A DNA stretch of 64,000 bases from Streptomyces sp. NBC_01314 (GTDB taxonomy: Bacteria > Actinomycetota > Actinomycetes > Streptomycetales > Streptomycetaceae), in assembly GCF_041435215.1 (NCBI RefSeq), contig NZ_CP108394.1, positions 3,534,001-3,598,000 of the forward strand. The letters run 5' to 3'. The notes under the pieces are model-generated. The model did not search any database, had not been told where the DNA came from, and worked only from the letters and a program-made list of their open reading frames with translations. A program made the translations under genes and the position numbers. Of the stretch, positions 52,903-60,551 are shown in pieces (the first letter of the stretch is position 1; every line of letters begins with the position of its first letter).

Positions 52903-53472
52903 GTGGCAACACCCCCAGGCGGTTCATCGTCGGGCAACTGGTCCTACCCTGGCCAGGGGCCTGGCCAGGGTGACCAGAACCGGTACAACTTCCCCTCCGC
53001 ACCGAGCCGCCAGCAGCCGTACGTACCGCAGGGCCCCGGCCCTTCACCGTACGACCAGCCGCCGGCGCCGCGTATCCAGCCCGTGCAGCCGCAACGCCGC
53101 AGCCCGGAGCCGTCGCCCGCAGGGGCGGCGCACAACCCCCTGGTGCGCCCGTACGCCATGACAGGCGGCCGCACCAGGCCGCGCTACCAGCTCGCCATCG
53201 AGGCGCTGGTGCACACCACCGCGCAGCCGCACCAGATGCAGGGCCAGTTGCCCGAGCATCAGCGGATCTGCAACCTCTGCCGGGAGATCAAGTCGGTGGC
53301 CGAGATCTCGGCCCTCCTGACGATTCCTCTCGGCGTGGCCAGGATCCTCGTCGCCGACTTGGCGGAGGCGGGCCTGGTCGCCATTCATCAGCCCGGCGGC
53401 GACGAGAGCGCCGGCGGCCAGCCAGCTGTGACTTTGCTCGAAAGGGTGCTCAGTGGACTTCGCAAGCTCTAG
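52903..53472 (+). CDS. cvnC2: Conservon DUF742 protein CvnC2
   Basis: 189 residues from a GTG preceded by GGAGGAGGAGAG; an ATG 33 bp upstream is less likely. An N-terminal low-complexity extension rich in Pro, Gln and Gly (MATPPGGSSSGNWSYPGQG) makes it 57 residues longer than CvnC1. The DUF742 core (NPLVRPYAMTGGRTRPRYQL, LPEHQRICNLCREIKSVAEI) is the same. It overlaps cvnD2 by 20 bp. Confidence 0.92.
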   Translation: MATPPGGSSSGNWSYPGQGPGQGDQNRYNFPSAPSRQQPYVPQGPGPSPYDQPPAPRIQPVQPQRRSPEPSPAGAAHNPLVRPYAMTGGRTRPRYQLAIEALVHTTAQPHQMQGQLPEHQRICNLCREIKSVAEISALLTIPLGVARILVADLAEAGLVAIHQPGGDESAGGQPAVTLLERVLSGLRKL

Positions 53473-54034
53473 CGGAGGGCCTTCCCGCTCCACCACGTCC
53501 GCGAAGATCGTGGTGGCGGGCGGCTTCGGCGTGGGCAAGACCACGTTCGTCGGGGCCGTCTCGGAGATCAACCCGCTGCGTACCGAGGCCGTGATGACGT
53601 CCGCGTCCGCGGGCATCGACGACCTCACCCACACCGGGGACAAGACGACCACCACGGTCGCCATGGACTTCGGCCGCATCACCCTCGACCAGGACCTGAT
53701 CCTGTACCTGTTCGGCACCCCCGGCCAGGACCGCTTCTGGTTCATGTGGGACGACCTCGTCCGCGGCGCCATCGGCGCCATCGTCCTCGTCGACACCCGC
53801 CGCCTCGCCGACTGCTTCCCCGCCGTCGACTACTTCGAGAACAGCGGCCTCCCCTTCGTCATCGCCCTCAACGGCTTCGACGGCCAGCAGCCGTACAACC
53901 CGGACGAGGTCCGCGAGGCGCTGCAGATCGGCCCCGACACACCGATCATCACGACGGACGCGCGGCATCGGTCGGACGCGAAGTCGGCGCTGATCACGCT
54001 GGTCGAGCACGCGCTGATGGCACGGCTCCGGTAG
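53453..54034 (+). CDS. cvnD2: Conservon Ras-like GTPase CvnD2
   Basis: 193 residues, GTG start inside cvnC2. The same GTPase motifs as CvnD1 (AGGFGVGKTTF, FGTPGQDRFWFMWDD). The N-terminal 15 residues differ (MDFASSSGGPSRSTT), and the last 50 residues are protein-similar but differ at codon level. The middle 380 bp is identical to cvnD1. Last gene of conservon 2, followed by a terminator. Confidence 0.94.
   Translation: MDFASSSGGPSRSTTSAKIVVAGGFGVGKTTFVGAVSEINPLRTEAVMTSASAGIDDLTHTGDKTTTTVAMDFGRITLDQDLILYLFGTPGQDRFWFMWDDLVRGAIGAIVLVDTRRLADCFPAVDYFENSGLPFVIALNGFDGQQPYNPDEVREALQIGPDTPIITTDARHRSDAKSALITLVEHALMARLR
53501..53880 (+). repeat. 380-bp tract identical to cvnD1 (copy in cvnD2)
   Basis: Identical to 48213-48592 at an offset of 5288 bp. 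The surrounding cvn genes show ordinary paralogue divergence, so this tract was homogenised recently. Confidence 0.95.
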
Positions 54035-54062
54035 GGACACGTAGGAACACGTAGCGAGTATG

Positions 54063-54093
54063 GGGCGCCCTTCTTTTGTCGGGCGCCCTTTAT
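54063..54093 (+). terminator. Terminator of conservon 2
   Basis: GGGCGCCC (54063-54070) and GGGCGCCC (54081-54088) form an 8-bp stem with loop ttcttttgtc, followed by TTTAT. Confidence 0.75.
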
Positions 54094-54116
54094 CGTGCCT
54101 CTCGCCGTTTCTGTGA

Positions 54117-54252
54117 GGTGCGTGGGCGGCTGCGGGTCCGTCGTGGCTTGTCGCGCGGTTCCCCGCGCCCCTGGAAACTCCGGGCGCGCCCCATGCCGTC
54201 AAGGGGCGGGAGGAAACCGCGCGAGCAACCACATACGACCCGCGGCCGACGA
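54117..54252. repeat. Dispersed repeat copy 8, full-length inverted unit
   Basis: Left half gggtccgtcgtggcttgtcg, cgcggttccccgcgcccct (54131-54171); spacer; inverted right half aaaccgcgcgagcaaccaca, tacgacccgcggcc (about 54213-54249). In the convergent gap between cvnD2 and accE. Confidence 0.65.
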
Positions 54253-54292
54253 CGATCCGAAGACACCACGGCGCTGAACGGAGCCGAGCACG

Positions 54293-54329
54293 ACGATGGG
54301 GCCCCTCTGTCACAGAGGGGCCCCATCGT
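54293..54329. terminator. Terminator of accBE
   Basis: A perfect inverted repeat with arms ACGATGGGGCCCCTCTGT (54293-54310) and its complement (54312-54329) and almost no spacer, 20 bp 3' of accE. Confidence 0.8.
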
Positions 54330-54348
54330 GCGGTTCAGCGGCGCAGCC

Positions 54349-54546
54349 TCATCGCCAGCTGTGCGGCGCCCGGAAACCCGGCTCGCGCTCCAGGCGGCGC
54401 CAGCCGGCGCGGGGGCGGGGGCGGGCGTGGTGGGCCGGGGCCTCGACGGGCTGGGCGGCGGCGCGGGCCAGGAGCAGCGCGGTGATCGCGGCCACTTCCT
54501 CGGGCTCGGCGTGGCCCTTCTCGACGCGAATATCAGGCAGCTTCAT
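54349..54546 (-). CDS. accE: Acyl-CoA carboxylase epsilon subunit
   Basis: 65 residues: MKLPDIRVEKGHAEPEEVAA opens the protein and WRRLEREPGFRAPHSWR ends it, both typical of actinobacterial AccE/PccE. The epsilon subunit bridges the beta carboxyltransferase core and the biotinylated alpha subunit (AccA), raising activity. It is 57 bp after accB on the same strand, and the 65-residue length equals S. coelicolor AccE as I recall it. Confidence 0.92.
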   Translation of the reverse strand: MKLPDIRVEKGHAEPEEVAAITALLLARAAAQPVEAPAHHARPRPRAGWRRLEREPGFRAPHSWR

Positions 54547-54603
54547 GGATGTCAGTCTCCGTGGATGAGGTTTCCGCAGGGGTACCGCGAGGGAACCGGC
54601 GGG

Positions 54604-56187
54604 TTACTGCGGCGGGTTGCCGTGCTTGCGGGACGGCAGGTCCGCGTGCTTGGTGTGGAGCATCGCGAGGGAGCGGATGAGGACCGCGCGGGTGTCCGCG
54701 GGGTCGATCACGTCGTCCACGAGGCCGCGCTCGGCCGCGTAGTACGGGTGCATCAGTTCTGCCTTGTACTCCTTGACCATCCGGACCCGCATCGCCTCGG
54801 GGTCCTCGGCCTCGGCGATCTGGCGCCGGAAGATGACGTTGGCGGCACCTTCGGCGCCCATGACGGCGATCTCGTTGGTCGGCCACGCGTACGTGAGGTC
54901 GGCGCCGATGGACTGGCTGTCCATGACGATGTAGGCCCCTCCGTACGCCTTGCGCAGGATCAGGGAGATCCGGGGCACGGTCGCGTTGCAGTACGCGTAC
55001 AACAGCTTCGCGCCGTGGCGGATGATTCCGCCGTGCTCCTGGTCGACGCCCGGGAGGAACCCGGGGACATCCAGCAGCGTGATGATCGGGATGTTAAAAG
55101 CATCACACATCTGGACAAAGCGTGCAGCTTTTTCCGAGGCCTCGATGTCCAGGACGCCCGCGAGGCTCTGCGGCTGGTTGGCGACGATGCCGACCACCTG
55201 GCCGTCGAGACGGCCGAGGGCGCAGATGATGTTGCGGGCCCAGCGCTCGTGGATCTCCAGGTAGTCGCCGTCGTCGACGATCTCCTCGATGACCTTGGTC
55301 ATGTCGTACGGCCGGTTGCCGTCGGCCGGGACCAGGTCCAGGAGGACGTCGCCGCGGCGGTCCGCCGCGTCGGAGGGCTCCACACGCGGCGGGTTCTCAC
55401 GGTTGTTCTGCGGGAGCATCGACAGGAGGTAGCGCACCTCGGCGATGCACGTCTCCTCGTCGTCGTACGCGAAGTGGGCCACGCCGCTGGTCTCGGCGTG
55501 CACGTCCGCGCCGCCGAGGCCGTTCTGCGTGATCTCCTCGCCGGTGACCGCCTTGACGACGTCCGGGCCGGTGATGAACATCTGGGACGTCTCACGGACC
55601 ATGAACACGAAGTCGGTCAGGGCGGGGCTGTACGCCGCGCCGCCCGCGCAGGGGCCGAGCATCACGCTGATCTGCGGGATGACACCGGACGCCCTGGTGT
55701 TGCGCTGGAAGATGCCGCCGTACCCGGCGAGGGCGGAGACACCCTCCTGGATACGGGCGCCCGCGCCGTCGTTGAGCGAGACCAGCGGGGCCCCCGCCGC
55801 GATGGCCATGTCCATGATCTTGTGGATCTTCGTGGCGTGGGCCTCGCCCAGGGCGCCGCCGAAGATGCGGAAGTCATGGGCGTAGACGAAGACCGTACGG
55901 CCCTCCACCGTGCCCCAGCCGGTGATGACACCGTCGGTGTACGGCTTCTTGGCCTCCAGACCGAATCCGGTGGCCCGGTGCCGCCGCAGCTGCTCGACCT
56001 CGTTGAAGGAGCCCGGGTCCACCAGCAGCTCGATGCGCTCCCGGGAGGTCAGCTTGCCCTTGGCATGCTGCGCCTCGGTCGCCTTCTCGCTGGGACCGGC
56101 CAACGCCTGGGCACGAATCTCGTGCAGCTCGGCCACTCGCCCTCGCGCGTCCGTCGGCTCACCCGGTGCCTCATCCAAAACGGTCAT
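54604..56187 (-). CDS. accB: Acyl-CoA carboxylase beta (carboxyltransferase) subunit
   Basis: 527 residues, ATG with AAGG upstream. Biotin-dependent carboxyltransferase: AKGKLTSRERIELLVDPGSF, the acyl-CoA oxyanion site NDGAGARIQEGVSALAGYGG, MLGPCAGGAAYSPALTDFVF, and the biotin site DVPGFLPGVDQEHGGIIRHG, then YGGAYIVMDSQSIGADLTYA. With AccA (not here) and AccE it makes malonyl-CoA for fatty acids and polyketides. PccB paralogues are similar; the adjacent accE supports accB. Confidence 0.9.
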   Translation of the reverse strand: MTVLDEAPGEPTDARGRVAELHEIRAQALAGPSEKATEAQHAKGKLTSRERIELLVDPGSFNEVEQLRRHRATGFGLEAKKPYTDGVITGWGTVEGRTVFVYAHDFRIFGGALGEAHATKIHKIMDMAIAAGAPLVSLNDGAGARIQEGVSALAGYGGIFQRNTRASGVIPQISVMLGPCAGGAAYSPALTDFVFMVRETSQMFITGPDVVKAVTGEEITQNGLGGADVHAETSGVAHFAYDDEETCIAEVRYLLSMLPQNNRENPPRVEPSDAADRRGDVLLDLVPADGNRPYDMTKVIEEIVDDGDYLEIHERWARNIICALGRLDGQVVGIVANQPQSLAGVLDIEASEKAARFVQMCDAFNIPIITLLDVPGFLPGVDQEHGGIIRHGAKLLYAYCNATVPRISLILRKAYGGAYIVMDSQSIGADLTYAWPTNEIAVMGAEGAANVIFRRQIAEAEDPEAMRVRMVKEYKAELMHPYYAAERGLVDDVIDPADTRAVLIRSLAMLHTKHADLPSRKHGNPPQ

Positions 56188-56352
56188 GTAGTGACCTTAC
56201 GAAGCCGAGCGAGCAAAGCGGTCCGTCGACTCCGTACAGTCTCCGGCGTGTTTTCCTGGTGCCCCTGAACAGAACGTCGTCCGCATGCAGGCGAACCGAC
56301 TGCTCAGGGGGTGTGCGGCTTGTGGAGGTCACACAAAGGCGGGTCCGGCCGC

Positions 56353-58698
56353 TCAGGCGAGAGTCAGGTCACAGGTGTGCGTGGCGCAGGCCGTGCCGGG
56401 GGTGACGCGGAGCCGTAGCCGGCCGGGAATCGCCTCCAGCACCTCGACCGGTTCGTCCGCCCGGACGACCCCACGGACCGGTCCGTGCCACGTGATCTCC
56501 ACCGGTTCGCCCGAGCGCGGCGGTTCGCTCACGCAGAGGGTAGCGGTCCGCCCCCGGCGGCGCAGCAGCACGCTCGCCCCGGCGGAGGCGGTCAGCGGGC
56601 CCGCCGTGCCGGACTGCCAGAAGTTGGCGGCCGTCAGACCGAGCGAGGGGACGTGGACGGCCTGGCGTGTGCTGTCGTTGGCGAGGATCGACAACCAGCG
56701 CCGGTCGGCGGCCCGGGCCGCCACGGCCCGGCGGGGCGCTCCGGGCATGAGGAGATAGACGTAGGAGGCGTCCACCGGATCGGTGCCGTGGTCCAGCCAG
56801 AGGGTCTGCCAGCGCCGGGTGCGGCGTTCGGCCGTACTGGTGAGGTTGATGTCGGACCAGGCGCCGGTGCGGTCCTCGCGCAGGGTGCGCGGGGCTTCGC
56901 CCGGAGGGCCGACCGGGAAGACCCAGCCACCGTGGCCTTCGAGGTGGACCCAGCGCCGGCCTCGTACGAGGGGCTGCGGGGCCGCGCCCACCACCTCCCC
57001 CAGGTTCCGGTTGTCGACCACCGTCTCCACCGGCACCCCGTCCGCGCAGCTGATCCCCGCCCCCAGGCAGATGACGGCGTCGGCGACGCAGAACCAGGAC
57101 TTGCGGGCCCGGAGGGTGGAGCCGAGCCCTTCGAGGTGCTGGCCGATCGCCGCGTACTCCCCGTCCGTGGTGCCGCCGACCCATCGTGCGGCGGGCTTCG
57201 GCGCGCCCCATTCGCCGCCCTCCTTGTCGGCGAGCCGCTTGGTGGAGACGGTCGTACCGGGGAGGCGGTACCAGTCGACGGTGGGCCAGAACCAGTTCGT
57301 GTACTGGTCGCCGTGTCCCTCGGCCCACCAGAGGGTCGTCCCCGCGCCCGTGTGCCAGCCGCGCGGGTTCTCGCCGTTGCCGCACTCGTAGTGGGCGATG
57401 CGGTCGGAGGCCATGGCGATGTTCACCGTGAAGTCGGGGCGGCGGTGCACGGCTCTGTCCATGGCGGGGAAGAGACGGTGGCCGACGGGGTCCGGCGCGG
57501 CGGCGACCGGTGACGCGGCGACGGCGTGCAGCCGGGCCAGGTCCGCGACGCCGAACTGTCTCGCCGTGAGGATCGGTGTGACCGTGTCGCGTTCGATCCA
57601 CCCCTTGATCCGGCCGTGCCACCGCTCGCGTTCGGCCGTGGTCGCGCCGAGCGCGAGCAGCGCGATCGCCGCGATGATCCCCTGCCCGTGGAAGTGGTCG
57701 CTCCGCATGATGTGCCGGTCGTCGTCCTTCAGGTACCCCCGGCTGATGGCGCGGCCGTTGACGCTGTCCATCACCAGCCCGTCATGGAGGAGCGGCGCGT
57801 ACGCCCGTTCCACGCTGTCGAGGACGATCTGCCGGTTCGGGTCGGTCACCTCCCAGGTCGATCCGGCCAGCAGCGCGAAGAGCCGCCCCAGGCCGTCGAG
57901 CAGGACCTGCCCGTACGTGCCCGCGTAGGCGACCCAGGTGTGCTGCACGAACGAACCGTCGGCGTACAGCCCGTCCCCCCGGGTGACGTACGGGAAGACG
58001 GGCGAGAGGGCGTCCCGGGCCAGGGCGATCTTCTCGGGGGCGCGGCCGAGGACGCCGCGCAGGGCCACGGAGCGGCAGAGGTCGACGCGGTTGGCGCCCG
58101 TGGAGGTGCCGGTGTACTCACGGAGCGTCGAGTCGGGGATGAAGTGGTCGATCGCCGCGCAGGCGTCGGCCCTCCTGGTGGGCGTCAGCTCGTCGTACAG
58201 GGCGGCGACGATGTCCAGCAGGAGGCGGGGGCTGCCGATCTGCCACTCCCACCAGTTGCCGTAGCGGGTGGTGGTGGGGTTGTAGACCGTCGCGGTCAGG
58301 TGGTCGAGGCCGCGCAGGACGTCCGCGAGGAGGGCGGTGTCGCCGGTCGAGCCGGTGCCCGGCTGCGCGTACGCCTGGGCCATCGTCCAGAGGCGGCTGT
58401 AGCTCTGGGTGATCCCGGCGGGCGGGTCGAAGGGGTGGCCCGGCCAGAGGGAGCCGGCGGTGGGCGCCATGGCCGCGCGGAAGGCGTGGGCGAGGTCTCC
58501 GGTCTCACGCAGGCGGGTGGCGTAGGGCTCGGCGGCGGGATCGTATCCGGCGCCGAGCGCGATGGTCAGCCAGCGGTGGCGGAGGGTGTCGTACCCGTCG
58601 GCGGCGTGCCGGTCGGCCGTGTACGCGGTGGGGGTGGGCGCCGTCGCCAGGGTCGCGGCGAGGAGCAGGACGGTACGGCGGGTGGGGGTCATGCCCAT
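56353..58698 (-). CDS. Secreted polysaccharide lyase family 8 (hyaluronate/xanthan lyase type)
   Basis: About 781 residues. The N terminus MGMTPTRRTVLLLAATLATA is a twin-arginine type export signal. PL8 catalytic elements: Asn and Trp cluster in RYGNWWEWQIGSPRLLLDIV, the His and Tyr in GSFVQHTWVAYAGTYGQVLL, and the Arg region NGRAISRGYLKDDDRH. The beta-sandwich C-terminal part follows (GTTLWWAEGHGDQYTNWFWP). It cleaves a uronic-acid polymer by beta-elimination; hyaluronate, chondroitin or xanthan cannot be separated by eye. Start at 58698 because GAGGTGA is 7 nt upstream. Confidence 0.87.
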   Translation of the reverse strand: MGMTPTRRTVLLLAATLATAPTPTAYTADRHAADGYDTLRHRWLTIALGAGYDPAAEPYATRLRETGDLAHAFRAAMAPTAGSLWPGHPFDPPAGITQSYSRLWTMAQAYAQPGTGSTGDTALLADVLRGLDHLTATVYNPTTTRYGNWWEWQIGSPRLLLDIVAALYDELTPTRRADACAAIDHFIPDSTLREYTGTSTGANRVDLCRSVALRGVLGRAPEKIALARDALSPVFPYVTRGDGLYADGSFVQHTWVAYAGTYGQVLLDGLGRLFALLAGSTWEVTDPNRQIVLDSVERAYAPLLHDGLVMDSVNGRAISRGYLKDDDRHIMRSDHFHGQGIIAAIALLALGATTAERERWHGRIKGWIERDTVTPILTARQFGVADLARLHAVAASPVAAAPDPVGHRLFPAMDRAVHRRPDFTVNIAMASDRIAHYECGNGENPRGWHTGAGTTLWWAEGHGDQYTNWFWPTVDWYRLPGTTVSTKRLADKEGGEWGAPKPAARWVGGTTDGEYAAIGQHLEGLGSTLRARKSWFCVADAVICLGAGISCADGVPVETVVDNRNLGEVVGAAPQPLVRGRRWVHLEGHGGWVFPVGPPGEAPRTLREDRTGAWSDINLTSTAERRTRRWQTLWLDHGTDPVDASYVYLLMPGAPRRAVAARAADRRWLSILANDSTRQAVHVPSLGLTAANFWQSGTAGPLTASAGASVLLRRRGRTATLCVSEPPRSGEPVEITWHGPVRGVVRADEPVEVLEAIPGRLRLRVTPGTACATHTCDLTLA

Positions 58699-58764
58699 GC
58701 CGTCTATCACCTCGCCGCCGGGGGATCAACCGTGCGTGACATGACGATCACCGTGACGACAAGG

Positions 58765-58824
58765 TTGAAGTTTGAACGGAATAGGTCTACGGTAGGCCGT
58801 GTTCAGTTCGTTGAACATTGAACG
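58765..58824 (+). promoter_or_regulatory. Promoter and TTGAA-repeat operator of the YceI gene
   Basis: TTGAAG (58765-58770), 17 bp, TACGGT (58788-58793). TTGAA/TTCAA elements recur: TTGAAGTTTGAAC across the -35 and GTTCAGTTCGTTGAAC then ATTGAACG at 58801-58824. This looks like a MarR- or PadR-type control region. Confidence 0.55.
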
Positions 58825-58845
58825 ACATCACTCAAGGAGTACGTC

Positions 58846-59460
58846 ATGGGCATCTTCGGCCGCAACGACACGACCACCGAGACCGTCACGGCGACCACCT
58901 CCGAGGTGAACCCCGAGCTCGCCGCGCTGACCGGTGACTACACGATCGACGCGTCCCACACCGCGATCGGTTTCACGGCCCGCCATGCCATGGTCACCAA
59001 CGTCAAGGGCGGCTTCCTCGACTTCTCCGGCAGCCTGCACCTGGACGGCTCGGACCCGTCCCGGTCCACCGCCTCCATCGACGTCAGGATGGAGAGCATC
59101 GACACCGGCAACGCCGACCGTGACGGTCACCTGAAGAGCGCGGACTTCTTCAAGACGGAGGAGTTCCCCACGATGACCTTCCGCTCCACCGAGGCGGTGG
59201 CCCTCGGCGGCGACGACTACCGCATCACCGGTGACCTCTCCATCCTCGGCACGACCAAGCCGCTCAGCATCGACCTGGAGTTCAACGGCGCGGCCAAGGA
59301 CCCCTTCGGCAACGAGCGCGTCGGCTTCGAGGGCAAGGCGGAGATCCTGCGCTCCGAGTGGGGCCTCACCTGGAACGCGGCGCTCGAGACGGGCGGCGTC
59401 CTGGTGTCGGACAAGATCAAGCTGACCTTCGACATCTCGGCGATCCGGAACGCGGGCTGA
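58846..59460 (+). CDS. YceI family protein
   Basis: 204 residues, ATG with AAGGAG upstream. YceI lipocalin-like fold: LTGDYTIDASHTAIGFTARH, MVTNVKGGFLDFSGSLHLDG, HLKSADFFKTEEFPTMTFRS, ITGDLSILGTTKPLSIDLEF, and WGLTWNAALETGGVLVSDKI. The family binds polyisoprenoids or fatty amides. The first 25 residues (MGIFGRNDTTTETVTATTSE) are Thr-rich with no export signal, so this form is probably cytoplasmic. Confidence 0.92.
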   Translation: MGIFGRNDTTTETVTATTSEVNPELAALTGDYTIDASHTAIGFTARHAMVTNVKGGFLDFSGSLHLDGSDPSRSTASIDVRMESIDTGNADRDGHLKSADFFKTEEFPTMTFRSTEAVALGGDDYRITGDLSILGTTKPLSIDLEFNGAAKDPFGNERVGFEGKAEILRSEWGLTWNAALETGGVLVSDKIKLTFDISAIRNAG

Positions 59461-59475
59461 GGCTTCGACCGCCGT

Positions 59476-60426
59476 TCAAGCTCGACCGGCCGTGACGGCA
59501 TGACCCGCCGTCCGGCCGAGCGGGAGGACGGGGCGGACCGTGAAGTCGTCGTAGAGGCCGTCGCCGTCCTCGCCGTACACGAACTCGGCCAGGTCCGGGT
59601 GGGTGTGGGCGGTGGCCAGCGGCAGCCAGGCCAGCAGGTGACCGTATCCGCCGCAGACCGACTCGCCGCCGTCTCCGCCTCGCACCTCGCCGGTGTCACT
59701 GGTGAGTTCGGTGCTGTACGTGTCGTGGGCGATGCGCAGGCCGAAGGCGTTCGGCTCGTTGTGCGGGCCGGTCCGGTCGCCGTACGGGACACGGTCGAGG
59801 GGGCAGTCGTCGCCCCACCGGAACAGGGTGTCGGCCCCGGCTCCGCAGGCGTGCTCCCACTCGTCGGAGGTGGGCACGCGCAGCCCGCGTTCCGCGAGGA
59901 CGGCCGGCAGGTCGGCAGGCGGTTCGGTCAGTCGCTCTCCCTCCACCGCCATGAGCACCGTGGCCAGGAGGACGTCGCGGCGAGGGCTGAGCATGTGCGC
60001 GAGGTGCTCCCTCAGGTCGGCACCGTATCCGAACCCCTGTTTCTGGCTGGCCGCGTAGTCGGCGGCCTGCTCGGCCGTCGGCCGCCAGGTCTCCGGATCG
60101 AAGCCGAGGGTCACCCGGCCACCGGGTATCAGGGCGAACTCCTGCCCGTCCCGCTCGATCCGCACCCGGTGCAACGGCCCGCCGAGGTGTTCGACGGTCT
60201 CGACGCCGATCAGCCTGCCGCGCACCAGATCGGCGGCCTCGCGGGCGACGCGCCGCGCGGTGGCCGGTTCGAAGGAACGCCACCGGCCGAGAGTGAGAGC
60301 GGCGAGGGAGTCGGGCGAGTCCGGAGTGGTGCCGGAAGGCACGGAAGAGCCAGAAGGCACGGGGGAACCGGAAGTCGCGGGGGTACCGGAAGACATGGGA
60401 CGGAGTGTGACACTGGGGTCTGACAT
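59476..60426 (-). CDS. FGE/SUMF1-like domain protein, atypical
   Basis: 316 residues from the ATG at 60426 (MSDPSVTLRPMSSGTPATSG), with GGAGGA at about 10 nt in the last 24-bp repeat. After a Ser/Pro/Thr-rich head, the protein has formylglycine-generating-enzyme-like features: FALIPGGRVTLGFDPETWRP, LRVPTSDEWEHACGAGADTL, FRWGDDCPLDRVPYGDRTGP, NEPNAFGLRIAHD, and VRGGDGGESVCGGYGHLLAW. Only one cysteine (ESVCGG) lies in the usual active-site region, where FGE needs two, so sulfatase activation is doubtful. No sulfatase is nearby. Confidence 0.7.
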   Translation of the reverse strand: MSDPSVTLRPMSSGTPATSGSPVPSGSSVPSGTTPDSPDSLAALTLGRWRSFEPATARRVAREAADLVRGRLIGVETVEHLGGPLHRVRIERDGQEFALIPGGRVTLGFDPETWRPTAEQAADYAASQKQGFGYGADLREHLAHMLSPRRDVLLATVLMAVEGERLTEPPADLPAVLAERGLRVPTSDEWEHACGAGADTLFRWGDDCPLDRVPYGDRTGPHNEPNAFGLRIAHDTYSTELTSDTGEVRGGDGGESVCGGYGHLLAWLPLATAHTHPDLAEFVYGEDGDGLYDDFTVRPVLPLGRTAGHAVTAGRA

Positions 60427-60522
60427 CGGCCGTCGTCCTCCACTGCCGCCCGGCCGTCGTCCTCCACAACCGCTCGGCCGTCGTCCTCCACAACCGCCGA
60501 CGGTCGTCCTCCACAGCCATGC
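60427..60522. repeat. Four-copy 24-bp tandem repeat before the FGE-like gene
   Basis: Units begin at 60427, 60451, 60475 and 60499, with consensus cggccgtcgtcctccacaac plus cgcc/t; the fourth is more diverged. On the minus strand each unit carries GGAGGACGACGGCC, an anti-SD complement. The repeat lies directly 5' of the FGE-like start codon. Confidence 0.85.
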
Positions 60523-60551
60523 CCGTTCCGCTGTGAACAGCCGCGAACGGG

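Noticed and set aside
60427..60522. Tandem repeat as a CRISPR array
   Set aside because: The four units are directly adjacent with no spacers, and no cas gene is present.
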